In this document: piece by piece, positions 39,058-46,703 of the stretch
Position numbering within the stretch: position 1 is the first letter of the stretch
How the letters are laid out: each line of letters starts with the position of its first letter
Origin: Gilliamella apis
GTDB taxonomy: Bacteria; Pseudomonadota; Gammaproteobacteria; Enterobacterales; Orbaceae
DNA: 46,703 nt
Assembly: GCF_002142155.1 (NCBI RefSeq)
Contig: NZ_NASD01000020.1
Location: forward strand, 1-46,703
Direction: 5' to 3'
Position numbers and translations under genes: made by a program
The notes under the pieces: model-generated
Seen by the model: only the letters and a program-made list of their open reading frames with translations
Databases searched by the model: none
Told to the model about the DNA's origin: nothing

Positions 39058-39087
39058 TAGTAAAAAATATCAATAGTAAAAAATATC
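39056..39087 (+). repeat. Perfect tandem duplication of 16 bases
   Basis: AATAGTAAAAAATATC occurs twice head to tail (39056-39071 and 39072-39087). The first copy takes in the last two bases of the hmuV stop codon. It looks like a replication-slippage duplication with no obvious role. Confidence 0.9.
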
Positions 39088-39161
39088 GATTATTAATCAT
39101 TCGCTGCATTTTAGCGCAAAATCAGTATATAATTAAGCAAACTTAATAAATGGGGCTGATG

Positions 39162-40163
39162 ATGACTAACGAAAATAGCGATAACTCTATTCTGGTTTCA
39201 GATCTACTTGCAGCACAACCTGTTTTTAGTTGCCAATTGGATGGTAAAGGAAAAGCAAATCCTTTGAATGATGGATCTAAAGCTTCTATTAAGCAACCAT
39301 ATTGGATACATCTGGATTTTGCTAAAAGTGAAACTATTAATTGGATTAATCAAACAAATTTAATACCTGATCTTGTTAAAAATGAGTTGATTAAAGCTAA
39401 TCAATTTCCAAAGGAGATCCGTTGTGATTCAGGTATTTTAGTGGTCTTGAAAGGGGTAAACTTTACTCCAAATGAACTACCTGATCCTATTGTTACTTTT
39501 CGTTTTTATATTACCGATAATTTGATCATTTCAACCAGACATCAAAAAATAGATGCAATCGTTAAATTAAAAGAAAATTTAGAAAAAGGTATTGGCCCTG
39601 TTGATGTTGCCGATTGGCTGATACAGCTTTCAGAATTAATATGTGATCAAGTGAATTTATCTTTTGATGGTGTTCACAATAAGATAATAAAATTAGAAGA
39701 TTTATTACTAAATCAGCGGATTTTTTCCCATAAAGAGATCGGCAGAGTGCGCAAACAACTTTTCATACTGCGTCGTCTACTTTCACCACAGCGTGATATT
39801 TTTGTCAAAATTTCGACCGAAAGAATATCTTGGATTGATGACAACGATCGTCAACGGCTTCATGATATCTCTAATCAACAAAATCATTATGTTTCTGAAA
39901 TTGATAGTTGCCTAATCAGGATTGGTTCAGTTATGGAACAAATAAATAGTATTCTAGCTGAATCGACTAATAAGCGTATCTATTTAATGTCACTATTTAC
40001 CATTATTTTTACGCCAATTACATTTATAACAAGTTTACTTGGGGTTAATTTAGCCGGTATTCCTTTTAATGAAAAAGAGTGGTCTTTCATTGGCTTAATC
40101 GTACTATTAATTGTGATTAGCATAGTATCTGTTTTATGGCTTAAGCTAAAAAAATGGTGGTAA
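39162..40163 (+). CDS. zntB: Zinc transporter ZntB (CorA superfamily)
   Basis: Inner-membrane metal transporter of the CorA/MIT superfamily; ZntB proteins carry zinc. Large soluble N-terminal funnel domain, long helices (about 150-275) and two C-terminal membrane helices. The pore motif GVN lies in LLGVNLAGIPF. The GIP after it points to ZntB rather than Mg-specific CorA (GMN with a different loop). About 333 residues from the ATG at 39162 (E. coli 327). ATGs at 39150 and 39159 are also in frame, but GGGG at 39152-39155 is best placed for 39162. Confidence 0.87.
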   Translation: MTNENSDNSILVSDLLAAQPVFSCQLDGKGKANPLNDGSKASIKQPYWIHLDFAKSETINWINQTNLIPDLVKNELIKANQFPKEIRCDSGILVVLKGVNFTPNELPDPIVTFRFYITDNLIISTRHQKIDAIVKLKENLEKGIGPVDVADWLIQLSELICDQVNLSFDGVHNKIIKLEDLLLNQRIFSHKEIGRVRKQLFILRRLLSPQRDIFVKISTERISWIDDNDRQRLHDISNQQNHYVSEIDSCLIRIGSVMEQINSILAESTNKRIYLMSLFTIIFTPITFITSLLGVNLAGIPFNEKEWSFIGLIVLLIVISIVSVLWLKLKKWW

Positions 40164-40197
40164 AGGCATTAACTTTTAAAATAAATATAAATAAAAT

Positions 40198-40461
40198 ATG
40201 ATAAATATTCATGAGATTAGGAGTAAACAGAATATCAAATCGTTATTTGCAAGCGTACCACAATCACTTTTAATCGCCGATAGGCAAAGCGATCCACGCA
40301 ATGCTTATACAGATAACGCATTACAAGCTAATTCGATAGCAATCAATATTGGTTGCTTGTTTTTTTTAGTTGTTAAACCGAAATCTGAACAGATTAGTTA
40401 TATTTCACAAAGATATTCTAAGGATGATACTAACATTGTTCTAATTAAAATTTATGATTAA
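40198..40461 (+). CDS. Possible small protein, 87 residues, unrecognised
   Basis: The 309-base gap between zntB and topB is almost filled by this frame. The product is mixed polar, with one hydrophobic run ([14 protein letters not shown]) near residue 50, and I recognise no family. There is no good ribosome-binding site before its ATG; an AGGAG at about 40217 points to no standard start codon. It may be a real small gene, a decayed one, or chance. Confidence 0.25.
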   Translation: MINIHEIRSKQNIKSLFASVPQSLLIADRQSDPRNAYTDNALQANSIAINIGCLFFLVVKPKSEQISYISQRYSKDDTNIVLIKIYD

Positions 40462-40472
40462 TAATAATTATT

Positions 40473-42389
40473 ATGCAGTCTAATCAATCTTTTCGCTTAT
40501 TTATTGCCGAAAAACCCAGCTTAGCTAGGGCTATTGCTGATGTTTTGCCAAAACCTCATCAAAAAGGGAATGGGTTTATAAAAGCCAGTAATGGTGATGT
40601 TGTTAGTTGGTGTATTGGCCATTTATTAGAACAAGCCACGCCTGAAGTATATGATGAACGATATAAAAAATGGGCAATTGATGATTTGCCTATAGTACCT
40701 GATAAATGGATATTGATGCCTAAAAGTAGTACTGAAAAGCAATTCAATATTTTAGTGGATTTGATTAAATCTGCAGATCAGATTGTTCATGCTGGTGACC
40801 CAGATCGCGAAGGGCAGTTATTGGTGGACGAAGTGCTAAACTATTGTCAGCTAACACCAGAAAAACGTAAAACTATTCAGCGTTGCTTGATTAGTGATTT
40901 AAATGCCAGTGCTGTTGAAAAGTCACTTGAACAGTTACGTAGTAACCAAGACTTTATTCCTTTGTCTACTTCGGCATTAGCTCGAGCGAGGGCTGATTGG
41001 CTGTATGGCATGAATATGAGCCGAGTCTGTACTCTGGTTGGTCAACGTAATGGTTATCGAGGCGTTTTATCTATTGGCCGAGTTCAAACTCCTATTTTAG
41101 GCTTAGTCGTTAGACGTGATTTAGAGATAACTCAATTTGTTCCTAAACCATTCTATGAAGTATTTGCAATATTACAAACCAAACATAACGAAATATTTAA
41201 AGCCAAATGGCAACCAAGTGAAGCTTGTGCACCTTATCAGGATGAAGAAGGTCGTGTCTTGGTTAAACGGTTGGCTGAAAATGTTTGCCAACGAATAAAA
41301 AATCAGTCGGGCATCATTGATAAAGTCAGCAACAAAAAGAAAGAATTAGCACCACCAATGCCGTTTAATTTATCAGCTCTACAAATTGAAATGGCAAAAA
41401 GGAATGGTTTAAGTGCGCAAGAAGTGCTTGATATCTGCCAATCTTTATATGAAAAACATAAATTAATTACTTATCCTCGTTCCGATTGTCGTTTTTTACC
41501 AGAAGAACATTTAAAACAGATTAATGGTGTAAAAGCTGCCATCGAAAACAATTGTTCAGAACTGCAAACTGCGATTAATGATGCTGATTTCACTTTACGT
41601 TCTAAAGCGTGGAATGATAAAAAAGTTGAAGCTCACCATGCCATTATTCCAACTTTACGTAAAACCAAAATGGATAATTTATCGACTAACGAGCAAGCAG
41701 TATATCAAGTGATAGCAACACAATATTTGGCACAATTTTATCCTGTTTATAAATATGCCGAATTACAAATAGATGTTGATATTGGTGGTGGTAAGTTCAC
41801 TTCTAAAGCCAATCAAATGTTAGATGAAGGTTGGAAAGTTCTATTTAGAAGTAAAAATTATCAAGCCGAGAGTGATAAAGATAGTGATGAGAACAATGGT
41901 TTATTAACCAAATTAGTTAAAAAAGGCGAATTAGTACAATGTATTGATACAGAGTTACTCAGTAAAGAAACACAACCGCCACGACCTTTTACCGATGCAA
42001 CTTTACTTTCAGCAATGACGGGTATAGCAAGATTTGTTAAAGACCCTGAGATAAAAAAAATCTTACGCGAAACTGATGGGTTGGGCACTGAAGCGACACG
42101 AGCAGGAATAATTGAACTTTTATTCAAACGGCAATTTTTGACCAGACAAGGTAAATCAATACGTTCAACACCAATTGGTCAGAATTTAATTCTATCATTA
42201 CCCGAAAGTGTTTCAATGCCAGATATGACAGCGCATTGGGAGTTACAACTAGAAGAAATTAGTAAGAAGGAGTTTAGCTATCAGCAGTTTATGTATCAAT
42301 TAAATTCATCTTTGCTGAGTCTAGTTGAACAACTAAAACATTCACGATTGAAAATTCAATCTGCATCCCCAAATATGAAAAAAGGATAA
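40473..42389 (+). CDS. topB: DNA topoisomerase III
   Basis: Type IA topoisomerase that decatenates DNA and works with RecQ-like helicases. 638 residues (E. coli 653). The TOPRIM domain opens with [18 protein letters not shown] and has the acidic triad region [17 protein letters not shown]. The catalytic tyrosine is Tyr334 in [11 protein letters not shown]. The C-terminal part carries [16 protein letters not shown] conserved ATEATRAG-like motif ([13 protein letters not shown]) is present. No zinc-finger tail is visible. It ends in a hairpin terminator. Confidence 0.95.
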   Translation: MQSNQSFRLFIAEKPSLARAIADVLPKPHQKGNGFIKASNGDVVSWCIGHLLEQATPEVYDERYKKWAIDDLPIVPDKWILMPKSSTEKQFNILVDLIKSADQIVHAGDPDREGQLLVDEVLNYCQLTPEKRKTIQRCLISDLNASAVEKSLEQLRSNQDFIPLSTSALARARADWLYGMNMSRVCTLVGQRNGYRGVLSIGRVQTPILGLVVRRDLEITQFVPKPFYEVFAILQTKHNEIFKAKWQPSEACAPYQDEEGRVLVKRLAENVCQRIKNQSGIIDKVSNKKKELAPPMPFNLSALQIEMAKRNGLSAQEVLDICQSLYEKHKLITYPRSDCRFLPEEHLKQINGVKAAIENNCSELQTAINDADFTLRSKAWNDKKVEAHHAIIPTLRKTKMDNLSTNEQAVYQVIATQYLAQFYPVYKYAELQIDVDIGGGKFTSKANQMLDEGWKVLFRSKNYQAESDKDSDENNGLLTKLVKKGELVQCIDTELLSKETQPPRPFTDATLLSAMTGIARFVKDPEIKKILRETDGLGTEATRAGIIELLFKRQFLTRQGKSIRSTPIGQNLILSLPESVSMPDMTAHWELQLEEISKKEFSYQQFMYQLNSSLLSLVEQLKHSRLKIQSASPNMKKG

Positions 42390-42421
42390 TCGATAATATC
42401 GCAATTATTGATTATCCTTTT
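42380..42421. terminator. Hairpin between convergent topB and the membrane protein gene
   Basis: AAAAGGATAATC (42380-42391) pairs fully with GATTATCCTTTT (42410-42421) over 12 bp around an 18-base loop. The left arm overlaps the topB stop codon. T-rich arms on each side allow termination in both directions. Confidence 0.65.
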
Positions 42422-42446
42422 AATTGATAAATCTAAACAATTTTAG

Positions 42447-43133
42447 TTACTCTGTTGATTCTTCATTTACAACTTCTTGTGAAACGATAGACTCATTTAG
42501 TTCCTGATTTTCAGCAAGTATATTCGTAAATTCTTGATTTGCTCTGTTTAAAAAGTCACTATCCTTCAAAATTAATCGATAAGTATTTAATCTTTTTAAT
42601 GGTCCTTTAGCAAATTGACTAACTATAAAAATCATAATAAAAATTGTTAATAGAGAAATAATCACATTAATAATCCAAGCTGATTTAAAGATAGTATGCA
42701 AATTGGTTATTAACATAATAAATGTAAACAGACAAACAGCGGCACTTAAAATTACCTCTTTAATTAAAAAAGGTTTTAGTAGCGTAATTCGATTTTGTTT
42801 GATAGCAAAATATTGAGTGAATTGATTTAATTGTAATAGTTCAATAATGTTATGTTTATCTGCATTAACCAATGAGATAGCAATTCTCTCTTTATTAATA
42901 TTACCTGATTTATAGAAGCAGACTTTTTCCCAAATTAGTTTCTTCTTAATGTTATTTAAATAATCTTTTTGATAATTTGGTTGTGGTGTTTTTTCTAAAA
43001 TATCTGCATATTTAATAATGTTGTCAAAGTAGTTTTTTGGCGTGTTTTTTTTATAAATAAAGCCAACAAAAGAGAGTGTAAAAATAAGAAATAAATTAAA
43101 CCAATTATCTTGTAATAGTTGTGTAAGATCCAT
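42447..43133 (-). CDS. Membrane protein of unknown function, 228 residues
   Basis: One N-terminal helix (about 10-27), a soluble region of about 95 residues rich in Lys, Asn and Ile, two more helices (about 126-148 and 153-172) and a polar, glutamate-rich tail. I recognise no family and see no catalytic motif. The arrangement could suit a membrane-anchored regulator or assembly factor, but nothing shows it. A dyad (ACAATTG GG CAATTGT) lies about 20 bases upstream of its start. It stands alone, convergent with topB. Confidence 0.6.
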   Translation of the reverse strand: MDLTQLLQDNWFNLFLIFTLSFVGFIYKKNTPKNYFDNIIKYADILEKTPQPNYQKDYLNNIKKKLIWEKVCFYKSGNINKERIAISLVNADKHNIIELLQLNQFTQYFAIKQNRITLLKPFLIKEVILSAAVCLFTFIMLITNLHTIFKSAWIINVIISLLTIFIMIFIVSQFAKGPLKRLNTYRLILKDSDFLNRANQEFTNILAENQELNESIVSQEVVNEESTE

Positions 43134-43154
43134 TCAGATTAACCAATGTTGATG

Positions 43155-43170
43155 ACAATTGGGCAATTGT
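43155..43170. promoter_or_regulatory. Perfect dyad upstream of the unknown membrane protein
   Basis: ACAATTG (43155-43161) and CAATTGT (43164-43170) flank GG. It lies 22 bases upstream of the minus-strand start at 43133, where an operator or a -10 region would be. No regulator can be named. Confidence 0.35.
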
Positions 43171-43275
43171 AACTGATATTATATAAAACAGGTATTAATT
43201 CTATACAATATTTTCTAATAACGGCATTATTAGTGCTGTTTTTAGGCAGTTATAAGTCTAATTTTACATATTATG

Positions 43276-43304
43276 TTGACTTCTCAAATTTAAAAGCGTA
43301 TAAA
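43276..43304 (+). promoter_or_regulatory. Strong sigma-70-type promoter of the mgtA leader
   Basis: TTGACT (43276-43281) and TATAAA (43299-43304) with an ideal 17-base spacer. The expected start is about 43311. The mgtA start codon is at 43832, so the leader would be about 520 bases. A TGTTTTTAGGCAGTTAT stretch just upstream is at best a poor PhoP-box match. Confidence 0.7.
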
Positions 43305-43354
43305 GTGCTCGCCTTTGAGCTTTTCTTACTTTTTTAATTATAAGGTGGTTAAAA

Positions 43355-43375
43355 ATGATGGTTAAGAAAAGTTGA
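43355..43375 (+). CDS. Tiny leader ORF of six codons (MMVKKS)
   Basis: ATG ATG GTT AAG AAA AGT TGA, preceded by AAGGTGG at 43342-43348, a very strong ribosome-binding site 6 bases away. It would be the first translated element of the mgtA leader. So strong a site before a six-codon frame suggests a regulatory act of translation, but it is unproven. Confidence 0.35.
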   Translation: MMVKKS

Positions 43376-43410
43376 AATACAAAGTGATGAGTTCAATTTA
43401 CAGGAGAAAT

Positions 43411-43476
43411 ATGGACACTCAATCGGGTCACCCCAACATGTGGGGAGATAAATTAAAACACATCATTATCGGTTAA
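43411..43476 (+). CDS. Candidate mgtA leader peptide, 21 residues
   Basis: Starts at ATG 43411 with AGGAG 5 bases upstream and ends at TAA 43474. It reads MDTQSGHPNMWGDKLKHII and two more residues. It lies about 355 bases before mgtA and contains the CCCCA/TGGGG hairpin within its codons. Ribosome stalling or slow passage here could change how the leader folds. It has only one proline and no acidic-proline run like MgtL. Confidence 0.45.
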   Translation: MDTQSGHPNMWGDKLKHIIIG

Positions 43477-43546
43477 TGAACCTGTCTAAATAGTAATTTT
43501 TTCAGTTCACGAGCCGAAATTGATAAAAACGGTAACGGTGAACGAT

Positions 43547-43660
43547 ATGCAATTTTCTACACGCTATCACACAAACTCAAAACATCATTGTGCTCATAAA
43601 GTACTTTTACGAGTATTGTATCTTACTGATAAACATTTAGAGCCACCTAGTTGTATCTAA
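43547..43660 (+). CDS. Second candidate leader ORF, 37 residues
   Basis: ATG at 43547 to TAA at 43658. The peptide is rich in His, Cys and Arg/Lys (two Cys, four His in YHTNSKHHCAH-like sequence and one near the end). A weak GGTG lies 6 bases upstream. It might bind a metal or be chance. Confidence 0.3.
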   Translation: MQFSTRYHTNSKHHCAHKVLLRVLYLTDKHLEPPSCI

Positions 43661-43831
43661 TTCTTAATTAAATTTATTTTTCAATAATTTTATTTCGTGC
43701 CAAGCATTAGCTTTATTGGCTACTTATTGCTTTGCATTTAAATTTTGGTCAATTAAAACTTATTAATGCCTTGTTATGTTTAACTAAGGAATAGGTTTCT
43801 TTTGTCTAAAAAATATAGATAGGTACCAACT

Positions 43832-46540
43832 ATGATTAAAAACAAATTTAAAGTAAAGACAGAAAATACTTTAACTATAAAAGCACTTGAGGAAGCTCAA
43901 AACAGTCTAGATAACATTTTATCTAAATTTCAATCAAGCCTTTCTGGTTTAACCCAAGAAAATGCCAAATCAAGATTGGAACAATATGGTAAAAATGAAG
44001 TAGCTCGGGAAAAAGTTCCTTCGGCTTTTGTTCAGTTGTTACTAGCATTCAAAAATCCATTTATTTTTGTCTTGTTGACATTAGCTATAGTTAGTTTTGT
44101 GACTGACTATTGGTTACCACTACAAAGTGGTGAAGAGACTGATCTAACAGGCATTATTATCATTTTAACCATGGTAACATTAAGTGGCTTACTCCGTTTT
44201 TGGCAGGAGTTTCGCTCAAATAGAGCTGCTGAGGCACTCAAATCGATGATTCGAACCACAGCTACAGTTCTACGTCGGCCAAATAAAAATATGCCAGCTG
44301 AACATATCGAAGTGCCTCTAAGTGATATTGTCCCCGGTGATATTGTATTGTTATCTGCCGGCGATATGATTCCAGCGGATATTCGTTTAATCGAATCAAG
44401 AGATCTATTTGTCAGCCAAGCAGTATTAACTGGTGAATCAATTCCAGTTGAGAAATACGATACTTTAGGTGCGGTATCGCAAAAAACAACTGAAGAGATC
44501 AATCCGGCCGATATTGATAAAGATAATGTTCTTGATGTCAATAATATCTGTTTTATGGGTACCAATGTAGTTAGTGGCACTGCAAAAGCGATTGTTGTTG
44601 CTACCGGTGCAGATACACATTTTGGCTCGTTAGCAAAATCTATTGTAGGTTCCAGAGCTGAAACTTCCTTCGATCGGGGCGTAAATAGCGTGAGTTGGTT
44701 ATTGATTCGCTTCATGTTAGTAATGGTTCCAATTGTATTATTGATAAATGGTTTTACTAAAGGTGATTGGGGAGAAGCTGTATTATTTGCCTTAGCAGTG
44801 GCGGTTGGTTTAACGCCTGAAATGTTACCGATGATTGTTAGCGCCAACCTAGCCAAAGGTGCGGTAGGAATGGCAAAACGCAAAGTGGTGGTTAAAAGGT
44901 TAAACGCAATACAAAATTTTGGTGCGATGGATATTTTATGTACTGATAAAACCGGTACCTTAACCCAAGATAAAATTATTTTAGAACATCACTTAGACAT
45001 TAACGGCCAAGTTGATCCAGCTGTGTTACAACTAGCGTGGCTCAATAGTTACTATCAAAGCGGAATGAAAAACTTGATGGATAAAGCAATCATCCGTTTT
45101 GCTGAAGAAAAAACCAGTGTTAAAAAAGTCGGCGTTGGTCTTTATCGTAAGATAGATGAATTACCGTTTGATTTTGTTCGTCGTCGTTTATCTGTAGTTG
45201 TGCAAGGCAATGATGATAATCACTTAATGATCTGTAAAGGTGCCGTTGAAGAAATGCTATCTATTTCGGATTTCGTTTATGAAAATGGTGAATATTTACC
45301 GTTGGATGAAAATCGCAAACAAGCATTAATTGAACTGGCTCATAATTATAATAAAGACGGTTTTAGAGTATTAGCTGTTGGTGTCAAAGAGATTTCAGCA
45401 GAACAAACTAAAACGCAATACAATGTCCAAGATGAGAAAGCATTGGCTATTCGTGGTTTCTTAACCTTCTTAGATCCACCAAAAGAGAGTGCTTATGAGG
45501 CTATTTCAGCATTAAGTGAACATGGTGTTGCGGTTAAAGTTTTAACTGGTGACAACGAAATTATCACTATTAAAGTGTGTCGTGAAGTTGGCTTAGAGCC
45601 TGGTATTCCTTTATTAGGTACTGAAATTGAAACAATGGATGATGCAGAGCTAAAAGTAGAAATTGAACAACGTACTATTTTTGCTAAGTTAACTCCGTTA
45701 CAAAAATCTCGCATAATTCGATTATTACAAGATAACGGTCATACAGTTGGTTTTTTAGGCGATGGTATTAATGATGCTCCAGCGTTACGCGATGCCGATG
45801 TTGGTATTTCGGTGGATACCGCAACGGATATTGCTAAAGAATCAGCCGATATTATTTTGCTGGAAAAAAGCTTAATGGTATTAGAAGAGGGGGTAATATG
45901 TGGTCGTGAAACCTTTGGTAATATCATGAAATACCTTAATATGACGGCAAGTTCTAATTTCGGTAATATCTTCTCTGTATTAGTGGCAAGCGCGTTTTTA
46001 CCGTTTTTACCAATGCTTGCGATTCATCTGCTTATCCAAAATTTATTATATGATATTTCACAACTATCATTACCTTGGGATAAAATGGATGAAGAGTTTT
46101 TACAAAAACCACGTAAATGGGATGCACCAAATATTGGACGCTTTATGATCTGGATCGGCCCAACCTCTTCCATTTTTGACATAACAACTTATGCATTAAT
46201 GTGGTTTGTCTTTGGTGCTAATAGTGTAGCAGCTGAATCGCTGTTCCATTCAGGTTGGTTTATCGAAGGATTGTTATCCCAAACCTTAGTGGTACATATG
46301 CTAAGAACACAAAAAATTCCATTTATTCAAAGCACAGCAGCATTCCCAGTGATTGTCATGACAATGCTAATAATGGCGGTAGGAATTTATATTCCATTCT
46401 CACCAATTGGCAGCTTAATTGGTCTACAACCATTACCATGGTCCTATTTCCCATGGTTGGTTGCAACATTATTGAGTTACTGTGTTGTTGCCCAAATAAT
46501 GAAAAAGATTTACATCAAACGCTTTGGACAATGGTTCTAA
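43832..46540 (+). CDS. mgtA: Magnesium-importing P-type ATPase MgtA
   Basis: P3B-type ATPase that imports Mg2+ across the inner membrane. 902 residues (E. coli 898). A polar N-terminal tail of about 40 residues precedes the ten-helix core. Motifs in order: actuator TGES in VLTGESIPVEKY, the GLTPEMLPMIV segment of helix 4, the phosphorylated Asp372 in CTDKTGTLTQ, the nucleotide-domain KGAVEEML, and GDGINDAPALRDADVGISV in the P domain. MgtA/MgtB-specific segments include NFGNIFSVLVASAFLPFLPM. It lies behind a long structured leader, which suggests post-initiation control by Mg2+. Confidence 0.95.
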   Translation: MIKNKFKVKTENTLTIKALEEAQNSLDNILSKFQSSLSGLTQENAKSRLEQYGKNEVAREKVPSAFVQLLLAFKNPFIFVLLTLAIVSFVTDYWLPLQSGEETDLTGIIIILTMVTLSGLLRFWQEFRSNRAAEALKSMIRTTATVLRRPNKNMPAEHIEVPLSDIVPGDIVLLSAGDMIPADIRLIESRDLFVSQAVLTGESIPVEKYDTLGAVSQKTTEEINPADIDKDNVLDVNNICFMGTNVVSGTAKAIVVATGADTHFGSLAKSIVGSRAETSFDRGVNSVSWLLIRFMLVMVPIVLLINGFTKGDWGEAVLFALAVAVGLTPEMLPMIVSANLAKGAVGMAKRKVVVKRLNAIQNFGAMDILCTDKTGTLTQDKIILEHHLDINGQVDPAVLQLAWLNSYYQSGMKNLMDKAIIRFAEEKTSVKKVGVGLYRKIDELPFDFVRRRLSVVVQGNDDNHLMICKGAVEEMLSISDFVYENGEYLPLDENRKQALIELAHNYNKDGFRVLAVGVKEISAEQTKTQYNVQDEKALAIRGFLTFLDPPKESAYEAISALSEHGVAVKVLTGDNEIITIKVCREVGLEPGIPLLGTEIETMDDAELKVEIEQRTIFAKLTPLQKSRIIRLLQDNGHTVGFLGDGINDAPALRDADVGISVDTATDIAKESADIILLEKSLMVLEEGVICGRETFGNIMKYLNMTASSNFGNIFSVLVASAFLPFLPMLAIHLLIQNLLYDISQLSLPWDKMDEEFLQKPRKWDAPNIGRFMIWIGPTSSIFDITTYALMWFVFGANSVAAESLFHSGWFIEGLLSQTLVVHMLRTQKIPFIQSTAAFPVIVMTMLIMAVGIYIPFSPIGSLIGLQPLPWSYFPWLVATLLSYCVVAQIMKKIYIKRFGQWF

Positions 46541-46552
46541 AATAATAATCTT

Positions 46553-46573
46553 GATGTAAGTTATGCTTACATC
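46553..46573 (+). terminator. Possible hairpin after mgtA
   Basis: GATGTAAG (46553-46560) and CTTACATC (46566-46573) pair perfectly around TTATG, 13 bases past the mgtA stop. No T run follows (ATTAACTAAAAAATG), so it may only protect the transcript end or need Rho. Confidence 0.4.
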
Positions 46574-46703
46574 ATTAACTAAAAAATGTATAAATATCGA
46601 ACTATTATGTTATAGTAATGACATCATTGAAAAAGCGATTAAATATTATTATTAATAAACTAATATTTATACATTTAATCAGCATCTTTAAAATATTTTA
46701 AGG

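Larger units (their letters stand above)
43311..43831 (+). promoter_or_regulatory. Long 5' leader of mgtA with small ORFs and hairpins
   Basis: About 520 bases between promoter and mgtA, with no other gene. It holds a tiny ORF at 43355, a 21-codon ORF at 43411 with a good ribosome-binding site and a 37-codon ORF at 43547. Hairpins are CCCCA/TGGGG (43430-43444, inside the second ORF), GTTCAC/GTGAAC (43505-43543) and GCCAA/TTGGC (43699-43720). In E. coli and Salmonella, mgtA is controlled by a leader with the MgtL peptide and Mg-sensing folds. The peptides here do not resemble MgtL, so equivalence is an inference. Confidence 0.5.

Noticed and set aside
43235-43260. PhoP box upstream of mgtA
   Set aside because: TGTTTT with AGTTAT at the right spacing matches the second half-site poorly (three of six), so I do not call it.

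Overview
This is an AT-rich (roughly one third G+C by eye) gammaproteobacterial chromosome segment. The proteins read as close relatives of Enterobacterales and Pasteurellales housekeeping proteins, and the base composition and gene content fit the Orbaceae (Gilliamella-like gut symbionts). The genus is an inference; the class is secure.

Layout. 1-7079: an SMR-family efflux protein, a 2-Cys peroxiredoxin, the helicase SrmB, the tRNA methylase TrmA, a CusR/CusS-type two-component system, and YaeP. 7117-10065: the LPS inner-core operon hldD-waaF-waaC. 10215-10589: the 3' remnant of a GntP-family permease. 10640-12966: plsC-cmoM, and a stand-alone MnmD that lacks the oxidase half of MnmC. 13016-20554: hpt-tamA-tamB and dapB-tadA. 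20688-26822: an MFS transporter, fklB, bamE, a small membrane protein, dusA and rep. 27132-27208: tRNA-Arg(UCU), followed to about 30600 by a heavily decayed integrative element. It holds a frameshifted integrase, a DUF3850 protein, a nonsense-broken secreted protein, a nonsense-broken HD hydrolase, an SSB without a normal start codon, a frameshifted pentapeptide protein and a second, eroded integrase 3' end. 31157-39057: a Fur-type heme locus with a TonB receptor and ChuT on one strand and ChuW-ChuX-ChuY-ChuU-ChuV on the other. This is the anaerobic (radical SAM) heme degradation route plus the importer. 39162-46540: ZntB, topoisomerase III, an unknown membrane protein, and MgtA behind a leader of about 520 nt.

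How the parts fit. Envelope building is well represented: LPS core heptose, phosphatidic acid synthesis, TamAB and BamE. So is tRNA modification: TrmA, CmoM, MnmD, TadA and DusA. Metal handling is a third theme: heme import and degradation, ZntB, MgtA and a copper/silver-type sensor pair.

The most interesting unexplained signals are three. First, an orphan intrinsic terminator plus an extended -10 promoter upstream of the CusRS-type operon, which together define a probable divergent small RNA of about 100 nt. Second, the mgtA leader, which carries a strong promoter and a ladder of three small ORFs. Third, the decayed tRNA-Arg element, whose ends both carry integrase 3' sequence and whose genes are broken by single stop or frameshift lesions.
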